NCBI GenBank assembly: GCA_019915015.1
Contig: JAHBBC010000007.1
Span: 1,364,001 to 1,428,000 of the forward strand
Reading direction: 5' to 3'
Source of the DNA: Auriscalpium vulgare
Lineage: Eukaryota > Basidiomycota > Agaricomycetes > Russulales > Auriscalpiaceae
DNA length: 64,000 nt
The notes under the pieces are model-generated. The model saw nothing but the letters and a program-made list of their open reading frames with translations. It was not told the DNA's origin and did no database searches. The number at the start of each line of letters is the position of its first letter. The stretch's first letter is position 1. Of the stretch, positions 53,173-64,000 are shown in pieces. Position numbers and translations under genes: made by a program.

Positions 53173-54618
53173 TTATAATTTCATCTTCCATATCCTGTCA
53201 TGCAACTTGCCGTCAACCACGAACGCATCCTCCGACGCCGGCTCAGCGAAGCTCGCGCGCATGGGCGTCACGCTGACCCAGCCCTTCTCCATAGCCCACC
53301 CGTCAGTTCCCTCGGGCAGCAACGATACCGATACGCCAATGAGGCCCTTCATATCCGGCGCGAACTTGAACACCAATCGCCCCACCTCACTTGGCTCGAC
53401 ATCGCCGCGTGAGGAGCCAGGCGCCAGTGCGGGCGTCGGGTCTGTGCCCGGTGTGTCTGGCCCTGCATTTGACGTCGACCGCTTCAGCGCGGGCTCCTGC
53501 TCGGCCGCGTGCGCCTTGAACAGCCGACCATACGAATTGCGCCACATGCGCGTCCAGAGGATTGGCAAGCCCTCGTCGCCGAGCAACCCCTCAACCATCG
53601 GGATGTTCACGTTGTATAGGTCGACCTCGCCCGCGCGTAGCCCGCCCGCATCCGCGCCCCAGTTGTCCCAGAGGTGCCCGACGATGCGCGCGGAGAGCGC
53701 GTGCGCGGGCTCAAAGAAGGTCGTGGGTGTCGGCCCAGTGTGGATGACTGTGCCGTAGGAAAGTGCGATGGAGCGGACGTGGGAGAGCGAGGAGGAAAGG
53801 GCGGCGCCGATGGTTCCGGAGGAGAGGGCGAAGGCGGCTGCGACGGGGCAAGTTAGGACGTGGTGTATGCACAGGAAAGGCGCGAGCACACACAGGACGT
53901 GTTCCTCCCTAAGTTAGGGCCAGAGAGCTGAAAGCCAATCAGACTAGGATCGGACATGCGCGCAATATGACACGTACAAGAAGGTCAATATTTCCTTGGT
54001 AGAGGTTGTGCAGGCCAATGTTGGCGCACGTCGCGGGGGTCTTTGAGTTTGAGGAACTCGCATAAGTACCCAATGGATACCGAGGACCGGCAGGACTTAC
54101 GCCATCTAGCAGTATCCATTCTGCAATTTCCCCATGTTCCAGGGGTCGCGACGTGGAGGACTTCTCCCCGTTCCCATCTACGAAGTACTTAGTTCAATGA
54201 ACCATACCCATCCCCTGGAGCGCCGACCCACTGACCATGATCCCTGGGGTAGTAGTACTGCCCGTGCACTATCTCCTTGATCTGGTGCGCCTTGCCTGCA
54301 TCACGATCCCGGTCAGTGTCCGTGCGTTATGAAACGAGCAGACGTCCGCATCACGATGCTCACCAATCCACGATTTCTGTGAGCTTGGTATCACCACATT
54401 AACTTCCCAGCCTGCCGGGGTGTAAGCAGTCTGGAGCCAGAATGCAGAAGGAGTACGCACCAAGGTCCTGCGTGAGGTGCTTGTAGAGCCCGTATATGTA
54501 CGGCGAATCGGGTCCAGGAGGTCCGTCGTCGTTCTGCCTGACGTCAGATCTAGAGCACGGTCCTCTGCACCGGAGAAGGACATACAGTCAGAAGAACGCG
54601 TAGCTTTCTTGTAGACAT
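53173..54618 (-). CDS. SurE-like phosphatase/nucleotidase (Pby1-type)
   Basis: Minus-strand gene of about seven exons. Exon 1 encodes MSTRKLRVLLT. The next opens with NDDGPPGPDSPYIYGLYKHL, the metal-binding NDDG motif of SurE. Later short exons give GWEVNVVIPSSQKSW, VHGQYYYPRDHG, TPATCANIGLHNLY and SGPNLGRNTS (the conserved SGPNxGxN motif). The large last exon (53842-53173) starts AAFALSSGTIGAAL and includes VDLYNVNIPMVEG. SurE enzymes are metal-dependent phosphatases acting on nucleoside monophosphates or polyphosphates. Fungal relatives such as Pby1 join this domain to a tubulin-tyrosine-ligase-like part, which is absent here. Some internal borders are approximate. Confidence 0.85.
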
Positions 54619-55054
54619 TGGGGGAGAAAGGGAACGGATATATTGACTCTCAGGGTGCCAGCGCTCGCTGCTCAAATATACGACTGCATTGGTGCGGGCG
54701 GAGCGACCGAGACCGGTACGCGTACGGATCAACCCACCGGCTCACGAACGGCTAAAAGACATTGGTCACTAAGAGTGCGTGGGCTTTCACAGCGTGTATT
54801 CGAGATCCGTATACTATACTATAGCCCAACCAGTATGCTGCGTTCGGTGCGTCCAGAACCTGGCCAGCCCTCCGACAGGGAGCCTCCGCAGATTACGGGG
54901 CAGTGCGGTCAAGCGCACTCATCCGGAACCCAAGTCCGGTTAATCCTGCATGATGATGCAGGATACCTCAGAGGTTCTGAGGTCGATTGCTTCCACCTTC
55001 CTTCCGACGTCATTACCACTTTCGTGCGCCCGATTCCGCACTCGTGCTTGCGCT
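54619..55054. other. Intergenic, promoter of the SurE-like gene and 3' end of MYG1
   Basis: About 435 bp; no supported gene. ATACTATACTATAGC at about 54810 is the only TATA-like run noticed. Confidence 0.35.
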
Positions 55055-56303
55055 TCACAATTCCAGCGCCTTCTTCGCCATCGCGAGCGCGCCGTCCTTG
55101 GTCTGGTTGCCCCCGATGAAGCCGGACGCGTGCACGAAGATGCCGCCGTCTATTCCGGTCACGCGCGAGAGCTCGTCGTCGCGCACGCCACGCCACACCT
55201 CGGGGAGCGCCTTGCGACTATCAAAGCTCTCGGGAGAGACGGGCACGGCTTGGATACGCCAGTTTCCGCCAGTCTCGTCGGGGTAGATGACGTAGAACGG
55301 CTTGGCGAAGACGGGTACGTCCGCCTCGGTTTCGAGCTCAAAGAGGTGCTCCTGCGCGGGCGAGGAAAACGAATCAGTATTATAAGATGGAAGGTGACCT
55401 GCATTGCGCACGTACCTTCCAGGGAGCGAACTGAGTGAATAAGATGATGCGCCCGCTGCCGTCCACTTTGGTACGGTCGTACAGAGCTGCTGCAACGAGA
55501 TCGCGTGCGGGGAGCCAGGCGCCACCGTAGTAGGTCAAACGGCCCACAAACTCTTCGCCCGTGAGAGAAGAGGCTTTCTCGAACAAAGCCTATGCCCGTC
55601 ATTGAGAAGAGATTCCGACGCCAAGAACATAACAACGTACATCAACACCCGACGACTCGACAGACTCGTTCCACGCGGGGTTCAGCCATCCAACGCGACT
55701 CGAAAGATCAGTGCGGTTGCGGTATTTGGGCTCGACGTCGTTGGGGTACTGGGAGACGCCATTGTCGATCCCGTCGATAGCCTCTATGAACTCCTGCGAC
55801 GGAGTCAGGAATAGCCAATAAGATGCGAGGGCTTCGTACCTTGTAGAGCTTCAACCAGAGCGTCTTGACTTTCGGTTCGTCCAAAGCGAGGTGGAACTTG
55901 TTTGCGATGATTTCCTTGCCAAAGTGTCTGCAAGCAGCGCTAATGTCAGCAAGGCCTACGAACAGATTGGGATTTGCCAGAAACCAGACGCACTTGTATA
56001 TCAAGCCAGCAGAAGACAGCTTGGTCGTAAAGCCGTGCCCAAAGACTTCGGTGAAACCACGCTGGTGATGGTCGAACAGTTGCTTGCTCTCATCATAAAC
56101 CGCGCCCACATCCACGACGATGTCGCAGGTGTTGAGAACAGCGGGGTCGCGGCTGCGTTTGACAGCTGCCGGGGACTTAGCGGAGCTATATGTGTTTGAC
56201 ATTGAGGAGGCCTACCAGCGTCGCGGTACACTTCAGTCTGACGGAGCAGGTAAACCGCTAGGGCCTCGTCGCAGTGGAATGTTCCATTGTGGGTGCCGAT
56301 CAC
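55055..56303 (-). CDS. MYG1: MYG1 family exonuclease
   Basis: Conserved eukaryotic protein of the DHH-like superfamily; in mammals it is a 3'-5' RNA exonuclease of nucleus and mitochondria. Exon 1 begins [20 protein letters not shown], the family's N-terminal His/Asp motif. Exon 2 has [20 protein letters not shown], containing the DHH metal ligands. Later exons give [15 protein letters not shown], then [19 protein letters not shown] and a final exon ending [11 protein letters not shown]. About five exons with short GT-AG introns. Met 56303 is the only suitable start and directly precedes the motif, so a mitochondrial presequence is not visible unless an upstream exon exists. Confidence 0.9.
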
Positions 56304-56918
56304 CTATGGATGAGACGTTTGGTGGAGGTAGAGAGACAGTGTGAACGCAAGCAGACCTTGCGCTGGTCCTGCCTCTTCGCGGGCTGTTGTGCAGACATTC
56401 TGGTCAAGATCAGAGAAATATTGCGACGCTGTGCTGCTGGATACACAGAGAGCCTGGCGATGGAAAACCGTGGCGAAAGGGCTCGCGCGGCTCGTACGGT
56501 GATGATCGATGACGGAAACAGCCGCTGCATAGCTAAGGGACAAGGGCCTTGCTGGCGGAACGTACACAGTAAGTACCCACCCCGTCGACACTGCTGATAT
56601 GAAGATGGTCACCAGTCTAGGCAGAACGAGTGTCAACCGCTCAAGGTCGGCAACTGAGGCTAGGACAAGGGCCAACAAAGTCCGGAGCTCATTCTGCATG
56701 TACAACAGCGCCAGTCCGCAGTGATTGCGATGAAAGGCGACGCAACGCACAAGTAATAAGGTAGTAGTGGTAAGGATATCCGAGTCGATGCGTGATGCGA
56801 GTATATGTGATAGTAAAACAAAGCAAATGTCCTGGGTGGTGGTCATAACGAATGCAAGTCTACCGGGCGACGTCCAAGACACTGTCCAAACATCCTCCTG
56901 GTCCCTCTCCCTCACAGT
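56304..56918. other. Intergenic with a long minus-strand open frame of doubtful status
   Basis: 615 bp between MYG1 and the next gene. A 203-codon minus frame fills most of it and has hydrophobic stretches (LLALVLASVADLERLTLVL, VTIFISAVSTGWVLTVYV) that could be membrane helices. It ends right at the MYG1 start, shows no introns and no recognisable domain, and may be chance. The MYG1 promoter must lie here. Confidence 0.3.
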
Positions 56919-57471
56919 CTAGGCTAACGCAAGGAGGATGGCCAGCGCCATAGCAGAGGTAGCTATGGCTAGGGCACCCCGCTCACGCAGGGGTAGCCCG
57001 CCGGAGGTGTAGCCATCATCCGGACCATACACGCCACCACCGCCAGGACTGGGGGCGCCTTGTGCACCATTCCCTCCCCCATCGACGCCGGTGGGTGCAG
57101 TGGGAAGAGGGCCCGTGGAGGTGGGCGCAACGCTGCTGGTGGCGTTGGAAGCGGGTGCGGTTGCGTTGCCGGCCGCAGAACTGTTACCTGCGGATGCAGT
57201 CGGCGTCGGGGTGGCGGTGAGGGTGATGTTGAACGCCTGAGTAACGGTGATGGGCTCGCGATTTGGGCCGAAGGAGATGCCGGTGGAGAAGGAGGTGGAG
57301 ACGAAGACGGAGGGGGTGGGTGATGCGGAGGAACTGCTTGGAGGCGCGCTGGTGCGCTGCTGTTGGACTGGGTGAGAAAAAGAGAGAGCCACCGGAGAAG
57401 ATAGATACCTGGGCGGCGGAGAGCAGAGCGAGGGAGAGGACGAGGAGAGCGGCAGCGGGGATGGGAGCCAT
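56919..57471 (-). CDS. Small GPI-anchored Ser/Thr-rich surface protein
   Basis: Two exons, 57471-57409 and 57367-56919. Residues 1-20 (MAPIPAAALLVLSLALLSAA) are a signal peptide. The rest, about 147 residues, is Ser/Thr/Pro/Ala/Gly-rich with several N-glycosylation sequons (NIT, NSS, NAT). It ends in a hydrophobic tail (ALAIATSAMALAILLALA) that fits a GPI signal. Proteins of this kind sit in the fungal cell wall or plasma membrane; no enzymatic domain is present. Confidence 0.75.
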
Positions 57472-57646
57472 GGTGGCCAGCTGCAGGTGGTGGCGGAGGA
57501 AAACAGTGTCCGCGAGCGTGCGAAGGGAAGGGGGGATCACGTGTGTCCGAAGTCGCGACGCGCAGTGGCCCACGCGGGCCGATCGAGGCCAGAGCGTCGT
57601 TGTATAAATCCCCGCGTTCTTCCCCACACAGACTCTACCAGACACC

Positions 57647-58979
57647 ATGCCGACCCCCATCCTACCCTACTCTATCAACCTCGTCCTGCAGTACATCTCC
57701 CCGCCGTCCCAGCTCGACGCCCCTGTCCCCCCGCACCTGCTCTCCCGCCCCCTCCTCCAACGCCACCTCTTCCTCGACATCTCCCCTGAGGACTCCCCAT
57801 CCTACCTCGCTTGGGCCTCGCCCCACCGCGACCGCGCCATACAGCTCTTGGAGTCCCTCCCAAAGCCCATCGACGATCACACCTCCTCTCGCTTCCCCGT
57901 CCGCTACACATCAGACGGCGAGGAGACCTATGCCCATGTACACATAGACGTCACCCCCGGCTACAGCGACAGCCTGCGCCTGGTCTTCCTTTGGGACGGT
58001 GAGAGCACCTGGGCCTACCACGACGCCGGCCTCATGCCCTTTCCAACCAATGCACGTCCCTCTCTCACAGAGGCCATCGCCACGGAAGACTTGGCCATAC
58101 ACGTGCCCGTCAATGGCCACCAATCGGACTCTGCGCCTGACCGCAGTGATAGCGGCGATGACGACGATTATTGGAACTTGTATGCCTATGAGGACGGCGA
58201 GGATGCTCCTACTCACCTGACCACGCGTGCCAGTAAAGATCCGTCCGAGACCGGAGAGGATGCGTACTGGGCACAGTACGCCTCTGTCCAAGGTATGTCC
58301 AGCTTTCCTGTTGATCCTCGCTTGTGGGCTCATATGTTACCAAGGAACCGCGGATTCTACGATCCCGTCACCTGTGCAGAAGACGCGCAAAAGGCTGCAC
58401 CCCGCCACAGACGAAGATCCGCACCATATTGCCGCCGAGGTCATCCTCCCTATCCCGCCCGCGTCCTTCCACCATCAGCGCGCAAAGAATGATAAGGAAC
58501 CGCCGTCGCCACACTCGTTGACCAGACGACTGCACGCCATATCTCCCAGGAACAGCCGGCCGCCATCCACTCCAGCGTCACAACTTGATCCTGTCTTCGA
58601 CGCGCTGACGGAACAGGCGCCCGGTGGTGACGCGGAAGGGGACGCGGACGCGGACAAGGCGTCGGAGAGCCCAGATGATGAGAGCACGCCGTCCCCGGCG
58701 GAACTGTCGGTGGGGGCGTCCAGTGACAGTGCGGCCCGCCTGGACACGGAGCGGACGCCCGAGCCGGACACGCGGGAGCGCATCCTCTCGCCGCAACCCC
58801 GCAAGGCAAACGGCGTGTCGTTTCTCCGTGAGTCGCAGGATGAGGATAGCGATCAGGTTGCAAATGACGGAGTTAAAGAGGCGATACGGGGCGTCTATCG
58901 CTTATGGAAGGCGACAGGCGGCGGGCGGGGAGCCGACGAGTTCCTTCGCCTCGTCAGTGAGGTCGTCGAGCAGTCGTAG
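57647..58979 (+). CDS. Unknown acidic basidiomycete protein
   Basis: Two exons, 57647-58292 and 58345-58979, joined by a 52-bp intron (phase 1). The N-terminal half is a possible globular domain (YSINLVLQYISPPSQLDAPVP, later YLAWASPHRDRAIQLLE). This is followed by Asp-rich stretches (SDSGDDDDYW) and a long disordered Pro/Ser/Asp region. A short C-terminal helix (VKEAIRGVYRLW, EFLRLVSEVV) resembles a protein-interaction tail. No domain is recognised; localisation is probably cytosolic or nuclear. It is divergent from the GPI-protein gene, with about 175 bp between starts. Confidence 0.75.
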
Positions 58980-59113
58980 GTGTAAATTATATTTATCTGT
59001 GTGAGAAGTTATACACGTTTGTAGCACTACATATCCATTCGTATTGGAGATTACTGGTACTAGTGGTGGCGGACTGCGGCAATTTCGCCAGCAAATTCCT
59101 GCGTCGCAAGGTT

Positions 59114-61053
59114 TTAATTGAATGTGTAGGCACCCTGGAAGGACGGGGCATTCGGATTGAGGACTGAAGCCGCTGGTGCATCCCATGCGTCGGGCGACTG
59201 TGACTGCGACGCGGAGTCGTCGGTCTGCGACACGTCTGGGGAATCGGCCCTGTCTGAGGCGCTGACTTTGCGTATACCACGTGGCTTGCCCGGCGGGTCT
59301 TTGTGTGCATCCTCTTGCAGGATCATATGAGCTTGGTCTCATGCGACTTAGGCGGAGGAAAGGCACGCACTTCCTGTAAACTTGCACGATCCCGACTTCA
59401 CGAAGCCGCATTTTGACAATTTGGGACACACGTGGCCTAATATGCAGTCATCGCCGTCAGGGCAGGATTTATCTGTGGCCAGGAAAATGTCAATACGACT
59501 GGCAAATGTAGATCATAGGAGCACCTCCGACCATTCTTCACGTGCGGGCATGGCATTTTCTTTGCATGCGCTTGGAGCTCTTCCACATGTCGCGGGGCGA
59601 GTACATAGTCATGCCGGTAGCGGCATTTTTCGCCCGTGTTGCAATGTGATAAGTGGAAGAACGTGCAGGGAAGGACGCTGAGATTCTCTAAACGGGGGGT
59701 GAGATGTATGACCATAGATGAAGCGACCAAGAGTGCCAACGCTTATATATGGACTGCAAGAAGACGAGAAGTCAGTGTCAAGATGAAATATCGAAAGCTA
59801 AAGACCTACGCGGGTGGGATCCAAGACCTCCCCTGCCGTTGACGATGATGATGTTTGCAGCTGCGGTTGCCGACTTTTCGTCGGTCGCTCTTTACTTGTT
59901 GTCCGTGACCTGTTCTTAAACTTGTCGAAGTCCTGCAGCTGCACAACGTGCGCTGGAGGCGTCGCGGTGGGGCTTTTCCGGTGCGGATTCGTCTGCAGTT
60001 TGTTCATCATGAAGAGGCCCGCGACCTCGAGGTGGGCGATGTCAATATTCTTGAGCTCAAAGGCGACGTCCTTATAGCCGCGCAGTAACACGACCTTGCC
60101 CAGGAGGCCTTCGTTTTCGAGAAAAGTGAGGGTAGAGAAGTAGCCGTTATCGTGGGCACCTGGGAAGCGCGTGAGTTGTGGAGGTTGCACTGCAAGATTA
60201 TCTTCTCACCTCCGAAATAGACACGGGTAGTCTGTGGAAAGCGAGTAAACACCCGCAGGTATTCTGCCCATCATATATCATATGCATCGTACAACGCATC
60301 TCAAGAGGACGCACCTTTGATTTTGGCATCGGCGGCTTCCTTGCCATTCCCCACGTCAACGACAGAGAACAGCGGCGACGCCTGGCTGAATCCCTGCAGG
60401 AAGTCCTCGAACTGCGCGATAGAGCAAATACTGTTCCGCAGCAGCACGTCCATGAGGCCGCTTTTGTTGCAGAATATGCTCAGCCACGTCTGGCAGCGGC
60501 TCGCCACGCCCTTGTCTGCGCTTCCCGCGTGGTCTGTGATTCCTTTCGTCAGCATCAGCGCCGCCTGCCGCCCGCCGTTGGTACCGAGACGCCATAGCTC
60601 CTCAGAAAATATTGTTCCGTCTCCGTCGATGAGACATATCAAGAGCGGGTTGTCGTCCTGCAACGTTTGCTTTCGTCAAGGCGGAGCGCGGAAGAAAGGC
60701 TATGCGCACCTTCAGCGCCTCGATGTTGCGCTCGAGACGCGCGATGGTTTTCTTGTCGATTTTTTGCGTTTCATCGGCGGTCTTGAGAGCACCTTTCCAT
60801 ACAGAGAGCTCTCTCCGCAGTTCTTCTACCTCAGCCGCGAGGGCGGCATTTCTTGTGATTGTGCTCCGAAAGATCGCTGATGACAAACTATTGTCAAGAC
60901 AAAGGAGAGTGCAAGGGATAAGTACACACCAGTTTGCTCCTCCAGCAGATGTTCCCTTCAAGAATGCCGACGTCAAGGGACATTAGTCTGCCTAATATGA
61001 ACACCTCACCATCGATCCGGATCGCGTGCATTCGTCGCGTCGTCGTCTTCCAT
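59114..61053 (-). CDS. C3H zinc-finger protein with DUF7923-like domain
   Basis: Start Met 61053 (MEDDDATNARDPDRW); the short first exon splices to WEHLLEEQTAIFRST, giving a coiled coil (AALAAEVEELRRELSVW). A globular domain follows (DDNPLLICLIDGDGTIF, LGTNGGRQAALMLTKGI, then FEDFLQGFSQASPLFSVVD), matching the DUF7923 type often found in fungal C3H proteins. Next come an exon with HDNGYFSTLTFLENEGL and a basic linker. The zinc fingers are CTFFHLSHCNTGEKCRYRH (C-x7-C-x5-C-x3-H) and a second (CPHVKNGRRC, then CPDGDDCILGHVCPKLSKC). The protein ends in a Ser/Asp-rich tail at 59114. It probably binds RNA; its process is unknown. The exon between the linker and the first finger is approximate. Confidence 0.8.
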
Positions 61054-61867
61054 CGCCTTGCGCCTCTGACGGCGCGTCTTGACAAGGCAGCTGCTCAGAA
61101 GAGACCAAAGCAAAACTTTACGAGACCTAGCCTGGTGGTAGAGAAAGACATGCGGTAGGCGGAGCGCCCGAGTGCGCGATACAAAGACATGAGGCGGCCC
61201 GGGGTAGCCGAAACAACTCTGTGCCGCCGCCGCGCGCGGGCGCGGGCACACTGCAGGCGCGCAGTCGAGTCGGCCGGCCAGTGAATGATGGTGATCTCTC
61301 GCGACAACCCACAGAGTGCGAGGTAATCCTTGACGGACTCGGAGGTGCGCCGGTGTGGAAAGCATATGTCGAGCGCACGGACATTGTGACGAATGTGCGG
61401 AAGAGCGGGTGCTTGCTATGGATCGTAGCAAGGAGCTCGAGGGCTGTATTTTTTATATGTAGAACGACTATCCTCTGATACCATGAGGTCCAAAACAAGC
61501 TACGGAGACTAGGATGTAGTACTGAAACTGCGCGGGCTAGCGCAATGCACAGGAAGGACCCTTGAATGATCAGAGCTAGCATCTCGAAAGGGAGGTCTGA
61601 GTCGTCCATCGTCTGTTCTACGATGATCTGCTTGAGCAAGCCAAGGGCGCAGTAATGTTGTGTTGTAGCTACAGTGTGCGCGATGTCCATCGGGCCACCA
61701 CGTCAGTCTGCATCATCATATCAGGCGCGAGAAGTACTACTCAGATAATAAATAACGGTTGTAGGGCGCGTATAAGTACTACGATATGATGGCGTCTACA
61801 ACCCTAGTCCCAAAGAGAAGATCTCCCAAAGCGTCGTGAGCGAAGCATGTGCAAGATGCGAAAGCAT
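61054..61867. other. Intergenic between the C3H gene and SEC9
   Basis: About 810 bp. A 187-codon minus frame (61690-61127) has some hydrophobic segments (MLALIIQGSFLCIALARAV) but overlaps the region that should hold the C3H promoter and has no recognisable domain. I do not call it a gene. Confidence 0.3.
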
Positions 61868-63044
61868 CTACTTGATGCGCTTGAGCTATAGGCCAGAGCA
61901 GTTAGGACAGAGAGCAGCAATAAAGCGAGGGCAAACGCACTCTCTCTGTGTTCCGGAAGACCCTGTTGTCCAAGCTGACGGTCTTCTCTTCGATGCGCTC
62001 AATGCGGTTGTTCTGCTTGTCGAGCTCCTGACCCATGGCGCTACCGAGAGCCTTGAGCCTCTTCGTCATGTCGGATATTTCATCCAGGTTATCATCAAGC
62101 TCATCCTCCAACTCGTCATCAGAAGCTGTGGCCTCGAACTGGTAGCGCTTCCTCTGCTCTTGGCGCATAGCCTGCTCGGCACCAGTCTTGCCGCGCCGGC
62201 CATAGCCCTCCTCCTCGCGACCGTACGTTTGCGCCCGCCCAAGGCGGTTCTGCGAGTCGCGAATGTCCGACATCCCCTTTTCGCGCTCCTCGCGCTCTTC
62301 CTCATACTGTTCCTGGATCTTCGCCTCCTGCGCCGCACGTTTGGCATCTTTGTTGAACGTGATCACTGGTCGGAAAATAGAGCGATTGAGCTGCTTAAGC
62401 TCATCCGTCCTATCCTCCGCCTTGCGCGAATGCCCCTTGGCAACGTCGAGGTGGCGTTCGGTATTAGCCAGTTTCTCTGATTTCGAGCACGATCAGCGCT
62501 CGCCACGATAAGCTGTGAGGGAGGGTAACGTACCTGACTGATCTCCAAGCCTGTTTACCGTGTTCCTTGCCGTCTCTTCTGCCTCGCGGGCCAGCCGGAG
62601 GGCATTGCGAGTAGAGTTGACACTGTCCTGCTTGATGAACCGCGTTTCCTTCTTGATACCTTCCACATCCTCATCATTCTCCTCGCCCGGAGCCGCGCCT
62701 GACGATGGTCCGTCGTCGCGGAAGCGTCCCGAACCACCTTCCCTGGGCTTGTACCCTGAGAAGAGCTCGTTGCGGTCGTTATCGACGTTGCCGCCGCCCC
62801 GAGAGTAGACGTCACCCACGGGGGCGTTTCGTTGGTAGCGGTCGCGCACAGCTGGGTACGAGTCTGCCGATGGAGTGCCACTAGCAGACCTGCTGCTGTA
62901 CGGGTCGTCACGGCTGGCGACGTAGGATGTGGCTGCAGAGCGGGCAGGCGGACGAGGAGATGTGCTGGTGGACCTGTATGAGTCGGGCCCGTCGTCAACT
63001 GGGGGTATAAGGTTCTTCTCCTTGCGTTTGTTGAACCAAGACAT
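61868..63044 (-). CDS. SEC9: SNAP-25 family t-SNARE Sec9
   Basis: Three exons. Met 63044 starts MSWFNKRKEKNLIPP, followed by a disordered Ser/Arg/Pro-rich N-terminus. The first SNARE helix (ETRFIKQDSVNSTRNALRLA, TVNRLGDQSEKLANTERHL) spans the first intron. A charged linker leads to the second SNARE helix (DDNLDEISDMTKRLKALGSA, NRIERIEEKTVSLDNRVF). After a second intron the last exon is only 18 nt (61885-61868) and completes NTERLKRIK, the typical end. Sec9 supplies two helices to the plasma-membrane SNARE complex for exocytosis. No cysteine-palmitoylation cluster or membrane anchor is seen, as usual in fungi. Confidence 0.9.
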
Positions 63045-63224
63045 GATAGTAGAAGGAAAGGGATGAAAGTTGAGAGCTTGAAGATGGAAGCGTGAGTGAA
63101 GCACAAGCCCGTGCAGCACGAGCCCACATCTGTGGCTGTGCGTTGATCAGCCGCCCGCGTTCGTGTCCCACCTTCATCAAGCTTCAAGCTTCAAGAAGAC
63201 AGAGCGTATATAACAACGGGGTAT
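63045..63224. promoter_or_regulatory. SEC9 promoter / MPP10 3' region
   Basis: 180-bp gap between two genes read in the same direction. GAGCGTATATAACAACG (about 63203-63219) reads TATA-like. Confidence 0.35.
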
Positions 63225-64000
63225 CTAAGCCTTTCCTTTACCCTGTCTTACAAGCTGGCTCTTTTTGCCCACAACAGTGACACCTTTCCCACTCTTGACC
63301 ACGCTCTGCAAGGCTGCCGCCTTCTGAGCCTTGACACCCTTCACGCCCCTCGCCTTCGCGAACTTGTCGACACTCTTGTCCAGCAAGTCTCTCGTCTTTC
63401 TCTTCGCCTTCTTTTGCTTGTTATGCAGGGCGCGCTTCTCGACGGGTGTAAGCTCGCCACGCGCACGAAGATCGGAGGGTGTGGAGCTGAAGATCTCTTC
63501 TGGCGCGAGCATCGCGGCAGCAGATTTGCTCGTAGGAAGCGCGGACTCCAAAGTCGTCGAAGCAACGTTCGTGACGGTGGAAATCGTAGCCATGGGCTAC
63601 CGAATCTTGTCAATGACACGCTGGATGGCGAAAACAAACGATACTCACAGCTTTTGGCGTAAAGTGAGCATTCGAAAGCGCGTCGAGCTTCATAGAAACG
63701 CCGTCCCATATCCTTTCAATCTCCTCGTGTTCCTTCTTGAGTTGGCCATCGCGATCTTCACCGGTGACGCCGCCGGTCTGTACAGCAGAGTAATCGTCCT
63801 CGTAAATTTGCGCTAAAGATTGACTAGACTTGGTGTCTTGTAGTTCGAACAGACGAGAGGGCAAGTAAGGTTTGTCGTCCACGGCCCGTTTCCGCACAAC
63901 ATCGTCGAAGCGGTTATCCATTATTCGACTTTTGATTCTATCTTCAAGACCGACCACTGTTTCCTCCGTGATGACGGGGATGGCCTTCATGACGCGCTCG
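63225..64000 (-). CDS. MPP10: U3 snoRNP protein Mpp10, C-terminal part
   Basis: The frame is open at base 64000, so the N-terminal two thirds lie outside. The visible part has the conserved Mpp10 segment (DNRFDDVVRKRAVDDKPYLP, then FELQDTKSSQSLAQIYEDDY) and an exon junction at about 63648/63597. The last exon has PEEIFSSTPSDLRARGELTP and a Lys-rich tail (RALHNKQKKAKRKTRDLL). Mpp10 works with Imp3 and Imp4 in the nucleolar small-subunit processome for 18S rRNA maturation. Confidence 0.9.

Noticed and set aside
53105..53758. 217-codon plus-strand open frame
   Set aside because: Antisense to the SurE-like gene, whose conserved motifs and introns support the minus strand; GC-rich third positions keep the other strand open.
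56304..56915. 203-codon minus-strand frame with hydrophobic segments
   Set aside because: No domain or introns, fills the promoter of MYG1; kept only as a doubtful region.
61127..61690. 187-codon minus-strand frame
   Set aside because: Overlaps the start of the C3H gene in another frame and shows no family resemblance.
61836..62480. 214-codon plus-strand open frame rich in Leu
   Set aside because: Antisense to the second SNARE helix of SEC9.

Overview
The window is nuclear DNA from a filamentous basidiomycete, most probably an Agaricomycete. The evidence is short (about 50 bp) GT-AG introns in almost every gene, fungal housekeeping genes (MPP10, SEC9, MYG1), a GPI-anchored GH16 glucanase, a Helitron of the DUF6570/RepHel type and a chromodomain Gypsy element. 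No tRNA, rRNA, snoRNA or CRISPR array was recognised.

Two compartments are visible. Bases 1-36,000 are AT-richer, repeat-laden and accessory. Bases 51,000-64,000 are GC-richer, gene-dense and conserved: GH16, SurE-like phosphatase, MYG1, a small GPI protein, an unknown acidic protein, a C3H zinc-finger protein, SEC9 and MPP10. Between them (36-50 kb) sits a nested retroelement block.

The most notable content is a multigene family that I do not recognise. It has eleven copies at 1-5,180 and 19,532-31,952, here called the 'WW-microexon family'. The canonical copy has exon 1, a helical segment ending in phase 0. Exon 2 is about 190-223 nt, runs phase 0 to phase 1, and usually ends in a Leu-Gly-x-x-x-Trp-Trp signature. 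Next come one to twelve very short exons, nearly all with lengths divisible by three and phase 1 at both ends; they encode an acidic/Ser-Lys linker. Two last exons carry a conserved helical block and a coiled coil. Copy 3 (2978-5180) has about 16 exons in 2.2 kb. Copies 2/3 and 9/10 are head-to-head. Copies 6 and 7 share a duplicated promoter. Copies 8-11 are AT-rich and more diverged.

Inside this cluster lie a Helitron (ORF 6080-13210), a possible small secreted protein, a type II membrane protein, an RS-repeat gene built from phase-2 symmetric microexons (15632-17557, minus), and a six-exon gene of an unknown family (17828-19014).

At 32.6-34.1 kb there are three about 0.5-kb tandem repeats, followed by an about 70-bp satellite. 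A complete, apparently young Gypsy element (36569-46446: identical 225-bp LTRs, 5-bp target duplication, Gag-PR, Pol with chromodomain, and a third ORF) has inserted into the zinc knuckle of another Gag-like gene (49512-36045, minus).
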